From Desulfofustis sp. PB-SRB1 (GTDB lineage: Bacteria; Desulfobacterota; Desulfobulbia; Desulfobulbales; Desulfocapsaceae), in contig JAEQMT010000038.1 of the NCBI GenBank assembly GCA_016722945.1, forward strand, positions 744,001 to 808,000: DNA of 64,000 nucleotides. The letters are read 5' to 3'. The notes below the pieces were generated by a model, which saw nothing but the letters and a program-made list of their open reading frames with translations, had not been told where the DNA came from and ran no database searches. Shown here one piece after another: positions 17,457 to 26,450 of the stretch; position 1 is the first letter of the stretch; every line of letters starts with the position of its first letter. Position numbers and translations under genes: made by a program.

Positions 17457-18875
17457 TCACCAGCCCAGCGGGTAGAGGCTGAAACCAAACACCGCCACCG
17501 CAAGCACCGCCGTTCCCGCCGGCGCCAGGGCCAGACCGGTGATGGCAAAATCATCTTCGGGCGTGGTGAAATACATGGCCGCAATCAACCGCACATAATA
17601 GTAGATGGACAGGATGGTACTGATAAGGCCCAGTACGCCCAGTACCAGTTGCCCGGCGCTGAAGGCGGCGGTGATGATATAAAATTTTGCCATGAATCCG
17701 GCGGTGGGCGGAATGCCCGCCATGGACAGCAGAAACACCGTGATCATTGCCGCCGAATAGGGATGTACCTTGGCAAGTCCGTTGAAATCGGCAAATGAAA
17801 TACGCTTCTCGTCGTTTCCCGACAGGGTTGAAAGCGCCGAAAAGATACCAAGGGTGGCCAGCGCATAGGCGGCCAGGTAAAAACCGATCACAGTGCGGCT
17901 GGCGCCGGTCACATCAGCCGAGATGATGGCAATGAGCAGGTAGCCGGAATGAACGATCCCGGAAGCGGCCAGCATCCGCTTGATGTTGGTCTGGCCGAGG
18001 GCGATCAGGTTGCCGGTAAACAGGGTCACCACACAGAGATACCAGAGGATGTCACGCCAGACTGACAGCAAGGAGCCGTCGGTGAGCAGCAGATTGACCA
18101 GGGCGCAGAACACCGCCGTTTTCACCGCCGTAGCCATAAAACCGGTAACCGGCAGAGGGGCGCCGTCATAGACGTCAACCACCCAGGCGTGAAAGGGAAC
18201 GGCGGCGATCTTGAAGAGAAAACAGATCAGGATCAATAAAAATCCGGCCGTTGCCAGAGGCGAAGTGAACAATCCGGACTCGGCAAGGACACGGCTGATC
18301 CCGGCAAAGGAGGTGGTACCGAGACCACCGTAGACAAACATCGCCCCCATAACAAAAAAACCGCCGGAAAAGGCGCCGAGCATCAGGTATTTGAGCACCG
18401 CCTCAGCCCGCAACAGCCGCTCCCGATCGGCGCCCACCAGCACATAGACGGCCAGCGACATGATCTCCAGGGCGATGAACAGGGTAATCAACTCAGCCGC
18501 CATGGTAAGCAGCAGCATGCCGCAGGCGGCAAAGAGCAGCATGGCATAAAATTCCGGCACATACCCCTTGTTGTGACCAAAATAGGTCTGCGAGGCAAGG
18601 GCCGAGAAGCCGCCACAGGCCAGGATGATCAGCCCCGCCACCCCGGAAAAGGGGGATACGGCAAGCATCGAGCCAAAGGTCTGCTGATAGGGGAAAAACG
18701 GCATGCTCACCAGGGTTGCGGCCTGCACGAAAAAGCAGAACATGAAGAGCCCCGTGGTGAGCAGGGCCATGACCTCGCGACCAAACAGGGAGAAGCCGGC
18801 CACCAGCATCACCACGATGGCAGCGGCGGTAGTGACAATCAAGGGTAACAGGGCAAGCAGATCAGCCATCACCAT
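17457..18875 (-). CDS. nuoN: NADH-quinone oxidoreductase subunit N
   Basis: A 472-residue, 14-span antiporter-like membrane subunit of complex I. Recognisable stretches are ELITLFIALEIMSLAVYVLV, FKIAAVPFHAWVVDVYDGAP and NIKRMLAASGIVHSGYLLIA, with the pumping lysine in LLFKIAAVPFHAW. It overlaps the end of nuoM by about 8-14 bases depending on which of two nearby ATGs is used. It is the last nuo gene and is followed by the CBS gene. Confidence 0.95.
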   Translation of the reverse strand: MVMADLLALLPLIVTTAAAIVVMLVAGFSLFGREVMALLTTGLFMFCFFVQAATLVSMPFFPYQQTFGSMLAVSPFSGVAGLIILACGGFSALASQTYFGHNKGYVPEFYAMLLFAACGMLLLTMAAELITLFIALEIMSLAVYVLVGADRERLLRAEAVLKYLMLGAFSGGFFVMGAMFVYGGLGTTSFAGISRVLAESGLFTSPLATAGFLLILICFLFKIAAVPFHAWVVDVYDGAPLPVTGFMATAVKTAVFCALVNLLLTDGSLLSVWRDILWYLCVVTLFTGNLIALGQTNIKRMLAASGIVHSGYLLIAIISADVTGASRTVIGFYLAAYALATLGIFSALSTLSGNDEKRISFADFNGLAKVHPYSAAMITVFLLSMAGIPPTAGFMAKFYIITAAFSAGQLVLGVLGLISTILSIYYYVRLIAAMYFTTPEDDFAITGLALAPAGTAVLAVAVFGFSLYPLGW

Positions 18876-20376
18876 CCCCCCGTTGCGCCAGTATCGCCCC
18901 CGCCGCCGCCGATGATCGGCTCACCTGGGCGCTCAGGGTGTCGGCGGCTGGTTCGATTTTGTCGATAAAGGGCCCCGGAAAAAGCCCCATAACCACAATC
19001 AGTACGATAAGCGGCAGCACCGTCAGACTTTCGATGGGCGTCAGATCACGCATCGTCGTCGCCGTCTTCGTCCGAGGACCGAAGAACACCCGGCCAAACA
19101 GCCATAACATGTAGGTAACCGCAATGATCATCGAGGTTCCCGCCAGGATACCGATCACCAGGTTAAACTTTACGGCGCCGACAATAATGAGAAACTCACC
19201 GATAAATGAGGCCGTGCCCGGCAGTCCCACCGAACCCAGCAGGGCAACCATGAAAAAGACGGAAAACAGCGGCGCCTGTCCGCCCAGCCCGCCGAAGCTC
19301 TCGATATCGCGGCTGGAGGTGCGCTCCTCGATAAGCCCCGCCAACAAGAACAGGAGCCCGACGCTGGTGGCGTGGGCGACCATCTGATAGAGAACGCCGG
19401 TAATGGCCTGCACGTTGAGACAGAACAATCCCACCCCGATAATGCCCATGTGCGAGGCCGAGCAAAAGGCGAGCAGCCGTTTCATATCGCGCTGGCCCAG
19501 GGCGGCGATGCCGCAATAGGCCATCCCAACCACCGCCAGAAAGGCCAGCAGCAGGCTTATCTTGCCAAGCGGTTCGGGAAAAATTGGCAACACAAAGCGC
19601 AACACCCCATACGCCCCGATTTTTGCCATGATGGCGGAAAGCACAAAGGTTGCCGCCGGCGGCGCTTCGGTGTAGGCGTCGGGCAGCCAGGTGTGCAGCG
19701 GAAACAGGGGGATTTTCACGGCAAATGCAAGTACAAAACCAAGCAAGGCGATGGTGGCGACGGTACCGCTGAGGCGAAGGGTGGCAAGATCGGCCACGGC
19801 AAAGCTCCAGACGCCGCTCTGGGCCTGGTAGACAACGCCAAGGTAGACGCAGGAGGCGAGCATCAGCAGGGAACCGGCAATGGTGTAAATGGTGATTTTC
19901 AGGGTCGCGCCTACCCGGTTGGGGCCGCCGTAGAGGCCGATCATGAAAAAAATCGGCAGCAGCATCAGCTCGTAGAAAAAGTAGAACAAGACCAGATCGG
20001 CGGCGCAGATTGCGCCGATCATGGTGCCCTGGACAATCAGCAGGCAGCCGTAATAGCCACGCGATTTTGTGGAAAAAAGCAGGTACACCACGGGAAACAG
20101 AGCACCTGCCGCCACCAGCAACAAAAGCGACAGACCGTCCACCCCGAGCCGGTAACCGATTCCCAGGGCGGGCACCAGCGGGTATGACTCATAGAAGGCA
20201 AAGCCGCCCGAAATCGGATCGAATAAAGCGAAAAGATTAATGCTGAACGCCGCCATCAGCACCGCCACCGCCAGCCCGACGGCTCGTGCCGACTCGCGCC
20301 CCAGCGGCAGCACCAGCACCACCAGCCCGGCCAGCAGCGGCAAAAAGATCATGGTTGAGAGCGGCGGTGTAATCAT
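18862..20376 (-). CDS. nuoM: NADH-quinone oxidoreductase subunit M
   Basis: A 504-residue antiporter-like subunit of the proton-pumping arm. Motifs include YFFYELMLLPIFFMIGLYGG, VKIPLFPLHTWLPDAYTEAP and MKRLLAFCSASHMGIIGVGL, which carry the conserved Glu and Lys residues of the channel. Nine bases separate it from nuoL. Confidence 0.95.
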   Translation of the reverse strand: MITPPLSTMIFLPLLAGLVVLVLPLGRESARAVGLAVAVLMAAFSINLFALFDPISGGFAFYESYPLVPALGIGYRLGVDGLSLLLLVAAGALFPVVYLLFSTKSRGYYGCLLIVQGTMIGAICAADLVLFYFFYELMLLPIFFMIGLYGGPNRVGATLKITIYTIAGSLLMLASCVYLGVVYQAQSGVWSFAVADLATLRLSGTVATIALLGFVLAFAVKIPLFPLHTWLPDAYTEAPPAATFVLSAIMAKIGAYGVLRFVLPIFPEPLGKISLLLAFLAVVGMAYCGIAALGQRDMKRLLAFCSASHMGIIGVGLFCLNVQAITGVLYQMVAHATSVGLLFLLAGLIEERTSSRDIESFGGLGGQAPLFSVFFMVALLGSVGLPGTASFIGEFLIIVGAVKFNLVIGILAGTSMIIAVTYMLWLFGRVFFGPRTKTATTMRDLTPIESLTVLPLIVLIVVMGLFPGPFIDKIEPAADTLSAQVSRSSAAAGAILAQRGDGDG

Positions 20377-20384
20377 AGTCGTCT

Positions 20385-22289
20385 TCAGCCCACAAGTAAG
20401 CGATATACGGCAAAACTGAGCAGTCCCACGCCAACCACCATGTAGATGGCATAGACCCGCACATAGCCGCTCTGTACTGCCGAGACCGCATCGGCACCGG
20501 CCCGGTAGAGCCAGACCACCGCCTGGACCGGGCCATCGACGATACGCGGCTCGACAACCCGGCGGATCGCCGCTCCCGCCCCCAACAGCGGCTGGACAAA
20601 GAGGGAGTCGTAGAGCTCATCGACGTGGAATTTTGCTTCGGCAAAGCGGGCAAAACCGTGATACACCGGCTCCACGGCGGTGGGGATAAAGCGGCGGTAG
20701 GCAATACCGATGCCAACCGCACAAACGGTAAGGGAGGCGAGAATCGTGAGCAGTTCAAGCTTGATGTGGGGGCTGTGATGCGCCTCCAGGCCAAGCCAAT
20801 GGGAGAGCAGCTGGTGGCCGCCCAGAATCGGCGGCAGATTGATAAAGCCGGCCAGCACTGCTCCTGCCGCCAGTATCATAAGTGGGATGGTCATGACCCG
20901 TAGTGATTCCGTCACCTCCTCATAATGAGCATCACGCGGGGTTCCATGGAACACCACGAAAATCAGACGGAAGGTGTAATAGGCGGTCATCCCCGCCACC
21001 AGGATGCCCAATAGCCAGATAACCGGGTGGCCGGTGGCCAGTGCCGCCACTAAAATCTCATCTTTAGAGAAAAACCCGGCCAGAGGTGGTACCCCGGCCA
21101 GGGCCAGGGCGCCGATCAGCATCGTCACGTAGGTAATGGGCAGACGTTTTTTGAGCCCACCCATGCGCCAGATATCCTGCTGATGATGCAGGGCGGTAAT
21201 CACCGAACCGGCGCCCAGAAAGAGCAGCGCTTTGAAAAAGGCGTGGGTAAACACATGAAAAATCCCCGCCGAGTAAGCGGCAAGCCCGACTCCGACAAAC
21301 ATATAGCCAAGCTGAGAAATGGTGGAATAGGCCAGGATCTTTTTGATATCGCGTTGAAACATCCCGAAGATGGCGCCCAACAGAGCGGTGAGAATCCCCA
21401 CCCAGGCGATAATCACTCCAGCGGGGACACTCTGCATGTACAGAAAAGAAAACCTCGCCACCATGTAAACGCCGGCGGTAACCATGGTGGCGGCATGGAT
21501 CAGCGCCGAGACCGGGGTGGGACCGGCCATGGCATCGGGCAGCCAGACGTAGAGCGGCAGTTGCGCCGATTTGCCGGTGGCGCCGATGAAGAGCAGCAGG
21601 CCAACCGTAAGGGCGAGTAACGGCGTCAGTTCCGGAGCGCGTTCCCGCAGGTCGGCATAATCAAAACCGGTGTCGCCGATGGCCCAGAACAGCAGGGCAA
21701 GGCCCAGGATGAAGCCAAGATCGCCGATCCGGTTGACGATAAAGGCCTTGTTGCCGGCCGCCACGTTGGCGCGATCATCGTTGTAGTAGCTGATCAGCAG
21801 ATACGAACAGAGCCCCACCCCCTCCCAGCCGACAAACATCACCAACGGGCCGCTGCCCAGCACCAGGATGAGCATGGCACCCAGAAAGAGGTTGAGATAG
21901 GCGAAAAAGGCGCCGGCATTGGGGTCGCCTTTCATGTAGCCGATGGAATAGATGTGGATGAGCGAGCCCACAAAGGTGACGAACAATACCATCAAAACGG
22001 CCAGCGGATCGGCCATCAGACCGAAATTCACCCGCATCTCACCCACCGCGAACCATTGATAGAGGCTCTGACTCAGCACCCGGTCATGGCCCGGCAGCCC
22101 GTTGATCTGAACCAGCAGGCCCAGGGCCAGCAGAAAAGAGAGTATCGGACCAAATGCCGCGATAATGCCGAAATGATGGGCGGCCATACCGCGCTCCCGC
22201 ACGGTTGCCAGCCGCAGTACACCGAGCACGAATGCTCCTGCCAGAGGCAGTATGACCATGGGCAACAGTAGCGCGCTGTGGTGCATCAT
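20385..22289 (-). CDS. nuoL: NADH-quinone oxidoreductase subunit L
   Basis: A 634-residue distal membrane-arm subunit, including the long C-terminal lateral helix region. Diagnostic pieces are FVGWEGVGLCSYLLISYYND, SAQLPLYVWLPDAMAGPTPV, SALIHAATMVTAGVYMVARF and DIKKILAYSTISQLGYMFVG. Starts MMHHSALLLPM; nuoK ends 4 bases before it. Confidence 0.95.
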   Translation of the reverse strand: MMHHSALLLPMVILPLAGAFVLGVLRLATVRERGMAAHHFGIIAAFGPILSFLLALGLLVQINGLPGHDRVLSQSLYQWFAVGEMRVNFGLMADPLAVLMVLFVTFVGSLIHIYSIGYMKGDPNAGAFFAYLNLFLGAMLILVLGSGPLVMFVGWEGVGLCSYLLISYYNDDRANVAAGNKAFIVNRIGDLGFILGLALLFWAIGDTGFDYADLRERAPELTPLLALTVGLLLFIGATGKSAQLPLYVWLPDAMAGPTPVSALIHAATMVTAGVYMVARFSFLYMQSVPAGVIIAWVGILTALLGAIFGMFQRDIKKILAYSTISQLGYMFVGVGLAAYSAGIFHVFTHAFFKALLFLGAGSVITALHHQQDIWRMGGLKKRLPITYVTMLIGALALAGVPPLAGFFSKDEILVAALATGHPVIWLLGILVAGMTAYYTFRLIFVVFHGTPRDAHYEEVTESLRVMTIPLMILAAGAVLAGFINLPPILGGHQLLSHWLGLEAHHSPHIKLELLTILASLTVCAVGIGIAYRRFIPTAVEPVYHGFARFAEAKFHVDELYDSLFVQPLLGAGAAIRRVVEPRIVDGPVQAVVWLYRAGADAVSAVQSGYVRVYAIYMVVGVGLLSFAVYRLLVG

Positions 22290-22293
22290 GTAC

Positions 22294-22590
22294 CTATCCC
22301 CGCAACAGGTTAAACACGTTGGTATCCAGTTTACCTTTGTGTTTGTGCAACAAGATTATCACCGCCAGGGCCAGGGCCGCCTCGGCGGCGGCCACCGCCA
22401 TCACCAGCAGGGCCAGAACATGGCCGTCCATGGATTCGTGCAGCCGGGCAAAGGCGATAAAGCCGAGGTTGGCGCCGTTGAGCATAAGCTCGATGGCCAT
22501 GAACACCACGAACACGTTGCGCCGGGTAATTACCCCCAATACCCCCAGGCAGAACAGGGCCACGCTCAGGTAGAGGGCATGCTCAATCAT
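22294..22590 (-). CDS. nuoK: NADH-quinone oxidoreductase subunit K
   Basis: A 98-residue, three-span subunit starting MIEHALYLSVALFCLGVLGV, with the conserved membrane glutamates in FMAIELMLNGANL and AAAEAALALAVIILL. The start at 22590 is taken because upstream in-frame sequence is the out-of-frame end of nuoJ, with which it overlaps by 8 bases. Confidence 0.93.
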   Translation of the reverse strand: MIEHALYLSVALFCLGVLGVITRRNVFVVFMAIELMLNGANLGFIAFARLHESMDGHVLALLVMAVAAAEAALALAVIILLHKHKGKLDTNVFNLLRG

Positions 22591-23095
22591 TGCCACCCTC
22601 CCGTTTACCGGCCAGCACCACCGCCCCCACCAGGGCGACGAGCAGCAAAATGGAAACAATCTCAAAGGGCAGCAACCAGTCGGTGAACAGCACCACGCCC
22701 ACTTCTTTTATGGTGCCGAAACCCGGCGGTGCCTCCGGTGTCGAAGTCACACTCAAGGAATTTATCCCATAAAGCAGCAGCAGGGCCAGCGGGGTCAGGG
22801 CCGCCGCTCCCCCGGCCAGGTAGTACCAGTAGCCGGACTCATCGGGCAAATCATCGGGCTGGATATTAAGAAACATGATGATAAAGAGGATCAGCGACAT
22901 AATTGCGCCGGCATAGACGATCAGCTGAATGGCAAAGACCAGCGTAGCGGACAGCAATCCATAGAGCCCGGCCAGGGCAATGAGGGTGACGGCAAAGCTC
23001 ATGGCGGCGTTCATCGGGTGCTTGAACATCAGCAGACCCACCGCCCCGACGATGGCGAGAAGGCTGAGCGCGTAAAAAAGAAGGGGCTGGCTCAT
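22583..23095 (-). CDS. nuoJ: NADH-quinone oxidoreductase subunit J
   Basis: A 170-residue, five-span subunit starting MSQPLLFYALSLLAIVGAVG. It contains HPMNAAMSFAVTLIALAGLY and VYAGAIMSLILFIIMFLNI, the latter holding the family's pi-bulge helix region. The longer frame reaching 23281 reads back through nuoI and is rejected. It is four bases from nuoI. Confidence 0.93.
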   Translation of the reverse strand: MSQPLLFYALSLLAIVGAVGLLMFKHPMNAAMSFAVTLIALAGLYGLLSATLVFAIQLIVYAGAIMSLILFIIMFLNIQPDDLPDESGYWYYLAGGAAALTPLALLLLYGINSLSVTSTPEAPPGFGTIKEVGVVLFTDWLLPFEIVSILLLVALVGAVVLAGKREGGND

Positions 23096-23099
23096 GATC

Positions 23100-23618
23100 T
23101 CACCGATCCTCCTGCTCGTGCTCGGCAAACCCGCCGGGCGTGGCCAGCAGATCCTCAAGCTCCAGCACCATATCTTCGCGACTGGTACCGGTGACCGAGA
23201 AAATCCCGGTATCCATGCGAATCGCATCCATGGGACAGGCCTCGACGCAATATCCGCAGTAGATGCACTCCAGCAGGTCAATGGTAAAGCGGGCCGGCAT
23301 TTTTTCGGCCACCCCGTCCAACCGCTCGGTTGCCTCGATCATGATGCACTCAGAGGGACAATTGGTCTGGCACATAAAACAGGCGACGCATTTGACGGTG
23401 CCGTCGGGATGAAGGGTAAGCCGGTGGCGGCCGCGCCAGCGGGAGGTGATTTCCGGCTTCACCTCGGGGTAATCACGCACATAGAGGTTACGATTATCAC
23501 GCAGGTTTCGCAGGAAATGGGTGATGGTAACCCCCATCCCCTTGATCACCTCGATCAGGTAGAGCTGCTCGAGAAAGGTTCGTCCCCGCCGCTTTATCTG
23601 TTTTACCCGCGCCGCCAT
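23100..23618 (-). CDS. nuoI: NADH-quinone oxidoreductase subunit I (two 4Fe-4S ferredoxin)
   Basis: A 172-residue peripheral-arm subunit. Two ferredoxin motifs, CVACFMCQTNCPSEC and CIYCGYCVEACPMDA, bind clusters N6a and N6b, which carry electrons toward NuoB. The N-terminal helices (EVIKGMGVTITHFLRN) anchor it to the membrane arm. Confidence 0.95.
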   Translation of the reverse strand: MAARVKQIKRRGRTFLEQLYLIEVIKGMGVTITHFLRNLRDNRNLYVRDYPEVKPEITSRWRGRHRLTLHPDGTVKCVACFMCQTNCPSECIMIEATERLDGVAEKMPARFTIDLLECIYCGYCVEACPMDAIRMDTGIFSVTGTSREDMVLELEDLLATPGGFAEHEQEDR

Positions 23619-23622
23619 AACC

Positions 23623-24906
23623 TTATCCTAATGCCACCACCACCGCGCCGGTGATGAAAATATTGAACAGGGCAAGGGGCAGCAGCTTCTCCCAGCCAAG
23701 TTTTTGCAACTGGTCGTAACGAAATCGCGGCAACGTCCAGCGTACCCACACATAGACAAAGCAGACAAAAAAGGTTTTGAGCAGAAACACGGCGGTCTGC
23801 AGCCAGACCACCAGAATCCGATCCGCCGCCCCGCCCGCGCCGGCGACGATATAGCCCAGAAGAATCACCTCGATCAGCGCCACCAGACTCCACACCACCG
23901 CGATATAAACCTTTGTTTCACGTACCCGCTGGGCCGGATTGGGCGCCGGGCCGGGGTTGTTAAAACCAATCCAGCGGGCAAAGACATAGGCTGCCGCCGG
24001 CAGGATCAGCATTAGCGCCACCGCCACCGGGCGGGCATGGGCAACAAGGGTCTGGGTGTTGAGCCAGGGAATCTGATAACCGCCGAAAAAGAGGGTGACG
24101 ATCAGGGCGCTGGAGACAAACATGGCGATATATTCACCCATGAAAAAGAGGGCGAACTTCATGGAACTGTATTCCACATGGAAGCCGGCGACGATCTCGC
24201 TTTCACCTTCGGCCAGATCAAAGGGGGTGCGGTTGGTTTCGGCAAAGGCGGCGATGACAAAGATGATAAAACCAAGGGGCTGGAGAACGACCCCCCACAT
24301 GGGTATAACACCAAACAGCAGTCTGCCCTGAAACTGGGTGACCTCGGTGAGGTTCACCGTGCCGTAGACGGCAAGCAGGCTCACCAGGGCCAGCCCCATG
24401 GGGATCTCATAGCTGATTACCTGGGCCGCCGCCCGCAACCCTCCCAACAGACCATATTTGTTATGCGACGCCCAACCGGCGAGAATGATGCCGTAGACAC
24501 CGAACCCGATGATGGCCAGAAACCAGAGAATACCCAGTTCCAGCGGCATGGCCTGCATCAGGTAGGTGGACGCGCCCAGCACCAGCGCATCGGCAAAGGG
24601 AATCACCGCAAAACAGAGCAGGGCGGTGATAAACACCAGGGCCGGGGCCAGAATGAAGTAGAACTTATGGGCGATGTGCCCGGGGATCACATCTTCCTTG
24701 AACAGCAGCTTGATGGCATCGGCGATGTTCTGAAGCAGCCCGCCAAAGCGAAAACCGAGCACGTTACAACGGTTGGGGCCGGCCCGATCCTGGATAAAGC
24801 CGGCCCCGCGCCGCTCCATCCAGACCATGACCGCCACCGCCGAAAGCGGTACAAACACACCGAATCCCACGCGGATGATGGTGATGAAGATTTCGGTACC
24901 AGACAC
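23623..24906 (-). CDS. nuoH: NADH-quinone oxidoreductase subunit H, extended
   Basis: A 427-residue quinone-chamber subunit. Conserved parts are ERRGAGFIQDRAGPNRCNVL, WASHNKYGLLGGLRAAAQVI, SYEIPMGLALVSLL and AETNRTPFDLAEGESEIVAG. Typical NuoH is about 325-350 residues. Here about 80 extra residues with two or three added hydrophobic segments (LMLILPAAAYVFARWIGF, VYIAVVWSLVALIEVILLGY) are inserted before the terminal FFVCFVYVWVRWTLPRFRYD block. The frame is intact, so this is a family variant rather than an error. Confidence 0.93.
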   Translation of the reverse strand: MSGTEIFITIIRVGFGVFVPLSAVAVMVWMERRGAGFIQDRAGPNRCNVLGFRFGGLLQNIADAIKLLFKEDVIPGHIAHKFYFILAPALVFITALLCFAVIPFADALVLGASTYLMQAMPLELGILWFLAIIGFGVYGIILAGWASHNKYGLLGGLRAAAQVISYEIPMGLALVSLLAVYGTVNLTEVTQFQGRLLFGVIPMWGVVLQPLGFIIFVIAAFAETNRTPFDLAEGESEIVAGFHVEYSSMKFALFFMGEYIAMFVSSALIVTLFFGGYQIPWLNTQTLVAHARPVAVALMLILPAAAYVFARWIGFNNPGPAPNPAQRVRETKVYIAVVWSLVALIEVILLGYIVAGAGGAADRILVVWLQTAVFLLKTFFVCFVYVWVRWTLPRFRYDQLQKLGWEKLLPLALFNIFITGAVVVALG

Positions 24907-24908
24907 GA

Positions 24909-26450
24909 TTACAAACCCTCCAGTCTCATGCCGTGCTCGCCAATCTTATCGGGATCCACAGCGCCCAGCGGCGCCACCGCCGTGCGCATCCCGGCCCAGG
25001 CCGCGCCCATATCGGCCACCGGACCGCCCAGCGCGTGCAACAGCTCGAGCAGCTCGGGGACGGGCCGGTTCTTCACCACCGCCCGGCCAAAGCGCTGCAG
25101 GACGCCATCGCTATTGATAACCGAACCGGCATACTCGCTGTAAGAGGCGATGGGCAGAACAATATCGGCGTTATCGAAGAATTCGCAGTGATGAGTGGCA
25201 CAGGCAATGGTAGTGATTCCCTTCATCATTTCACTGAGATCGGCATCGGCGCCGTCGGTAAACGGATCGTTGTTCAGGGTGATCACCAGATCCGCATGGC
25301 CAAGGGCTTCTCGCAGGTACTCACGGCTGGTGTCGATACCAAGCAGATTAAGTGATGGCCGGTTGGCCGCCTTATCATCTTTGATCAGATAGTCGTCACC
25401 GTCGCCGGCGACGATGGCGGCAGCACTATAGCCTGATACTTTTGCACCGTGTTCGAGACAGAACATCTGCGCGGCGTAGAGCTGCTCGAGACTACAATCT
25501 GGAGAAACGACGACCAGCGGATATTTTGCCTGACCAAGATGCGTCCGCACTGCATCCAGCGCCTCAGTAGGGGTGACCGGGACGCCCTTCACCAGTGGTG
25601 TCTCCAGCCGATTTTCGTTCTCCAGGTGATAGCTCAAGCGCCCGTCATCACAGATAAAATATCCGTTGATCAGGGGGTTATGGCGGGCCCGGTAGCGATA
25701 GATGCGGGCGTCCTTGTATTTCTCGCGGTGATGGTCGATGGTTATGGAACAGCCGGTGGCGCACCCGTGACACACTCCCGGCGTCTTTTTGAGAAACCAG
25801 ACCCGCTGCTTGAAGCGAAAATCCCGGCTGGTCATGGCCCCCACCGGACAGAGCTCCACCACGTTGAGGGCGTAGCGGTTATTGAGCGGCTTACCCGGAA
25901 AAATTGCCACCCGGGCCTGATCGGCCCGGTTGACGATGCCCAGCTCACCGGTCTTGGTGATCTGCCGGGTAAAGCGCACACAGCGGCCGCAGAGCACGCA
26001 GCGCTCCTGGTCGTGGACGACGCCGCCGCCGAAATCCAGGCGCTTATCTTTTTTCACCTGGGCGACATCCATCCGGCTGTCGCCCAGATCGAATTTCATG
26101 TAGTAATCCTGCAGGGTGCACTCACCCGCCTGGTCGCACACCGGGCAATCCACCGGATGATTTATCAATTCCATCTCCAGGATATCGCGCTGGATCTTCT
26201 TGATCTTCTCGCTCTCCAGCACCACCTTCATACCCTCCGCGGCCGGGGTTTTACAGGCGGGCACGATGGGTGGCCGGCCGTCTTCGATCTCCACCAGGCA
26301 CATCCGGCAGTTGCCGTCGGCGCCCAGGGCCGGATGGTAGCAGAAATGCGGGATGTCGATACCCACCGCCTCCAGGGCGTCGATGAGATTGGCGCCCGCC
26401 GCCACCCGCACCTCATGGCCGTTGACGCTCAGTGTCACTTTCTCACTCAT
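24909..26450 (-). CDS. nuoG: NADH-quinone oxidoreductase subunit G, short form
   Basis: A 513-residue protein with the full set of N-terminal iron-sulfur motifs: the 2Fe-2S set (CYHP, CRMCLVEI, CKTP), the CDQAGECTLQDYYMKFD segment of the His-Cys cluster, CVLCGRCVRFTRQI, and CHGCATGCSI of the next 4Fe-4S cluster. A reduced molybdopterin-oxidoreductase-like domain follows and ends near residue 510, whereas many NuoG proteins run to 700-900 residues. It overlaps the nuoF stop by 4 bases. Confidence 0.92.
   Translation of the reverse strand: MSEKVTLSVNGHEVRVAAGANLIDALEAVGIDIPHFCYHPALGADGNCRMCLVEIEDGRPPIVPACKTPAAEGMKVVLESEKIKKIQRDILEMELINHPVDCPVCDQAGECTLQDYYMKFDLGDSRMDVAQVKKDKRLDFGGGVVHDQERCVLCGRCVRFTRQITKTGELGIVNRADQARVAIFPGKPLNNRYALNVVELCPVGAMTSRDFRFKQRVWFLKKTPGVCHGCATGCSITIDHHREKYKDARIYRYRARHNPLINGYFICDDGRLSYHLENENRLETPLVKGVPVTPTEALDAVRTHLGQAKYPLVVVSPDCSLEQLYAAQMFCLEHGAKVSGYSAAAIVAGDGDDYLIKDDKAANRPSLNLLGIDTSREYLREALGHADLVITLNNDPFTDGADADLSEMMKGITTIACATHHCEFFDNADIVLPIASYSEYAGSVINSDGVLQRFGRAVVKNRPVPELLELLHALGGPVADMGAAWAGMRTAVAPLGAVDPDKIGEHGMRLEGL

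Noticed and set aside
19372-20187. 271-residue plus-strand open frame
   Set aside because: Antisense of nuoM with a Gln/His/Lys-rich composition and no homology.
24037-25143. 368-residue plus-strand open frame
   Set aside because: Antisense of nuoH and nuoG; low-complexity Gly/Asp/Lys composition and no domain.
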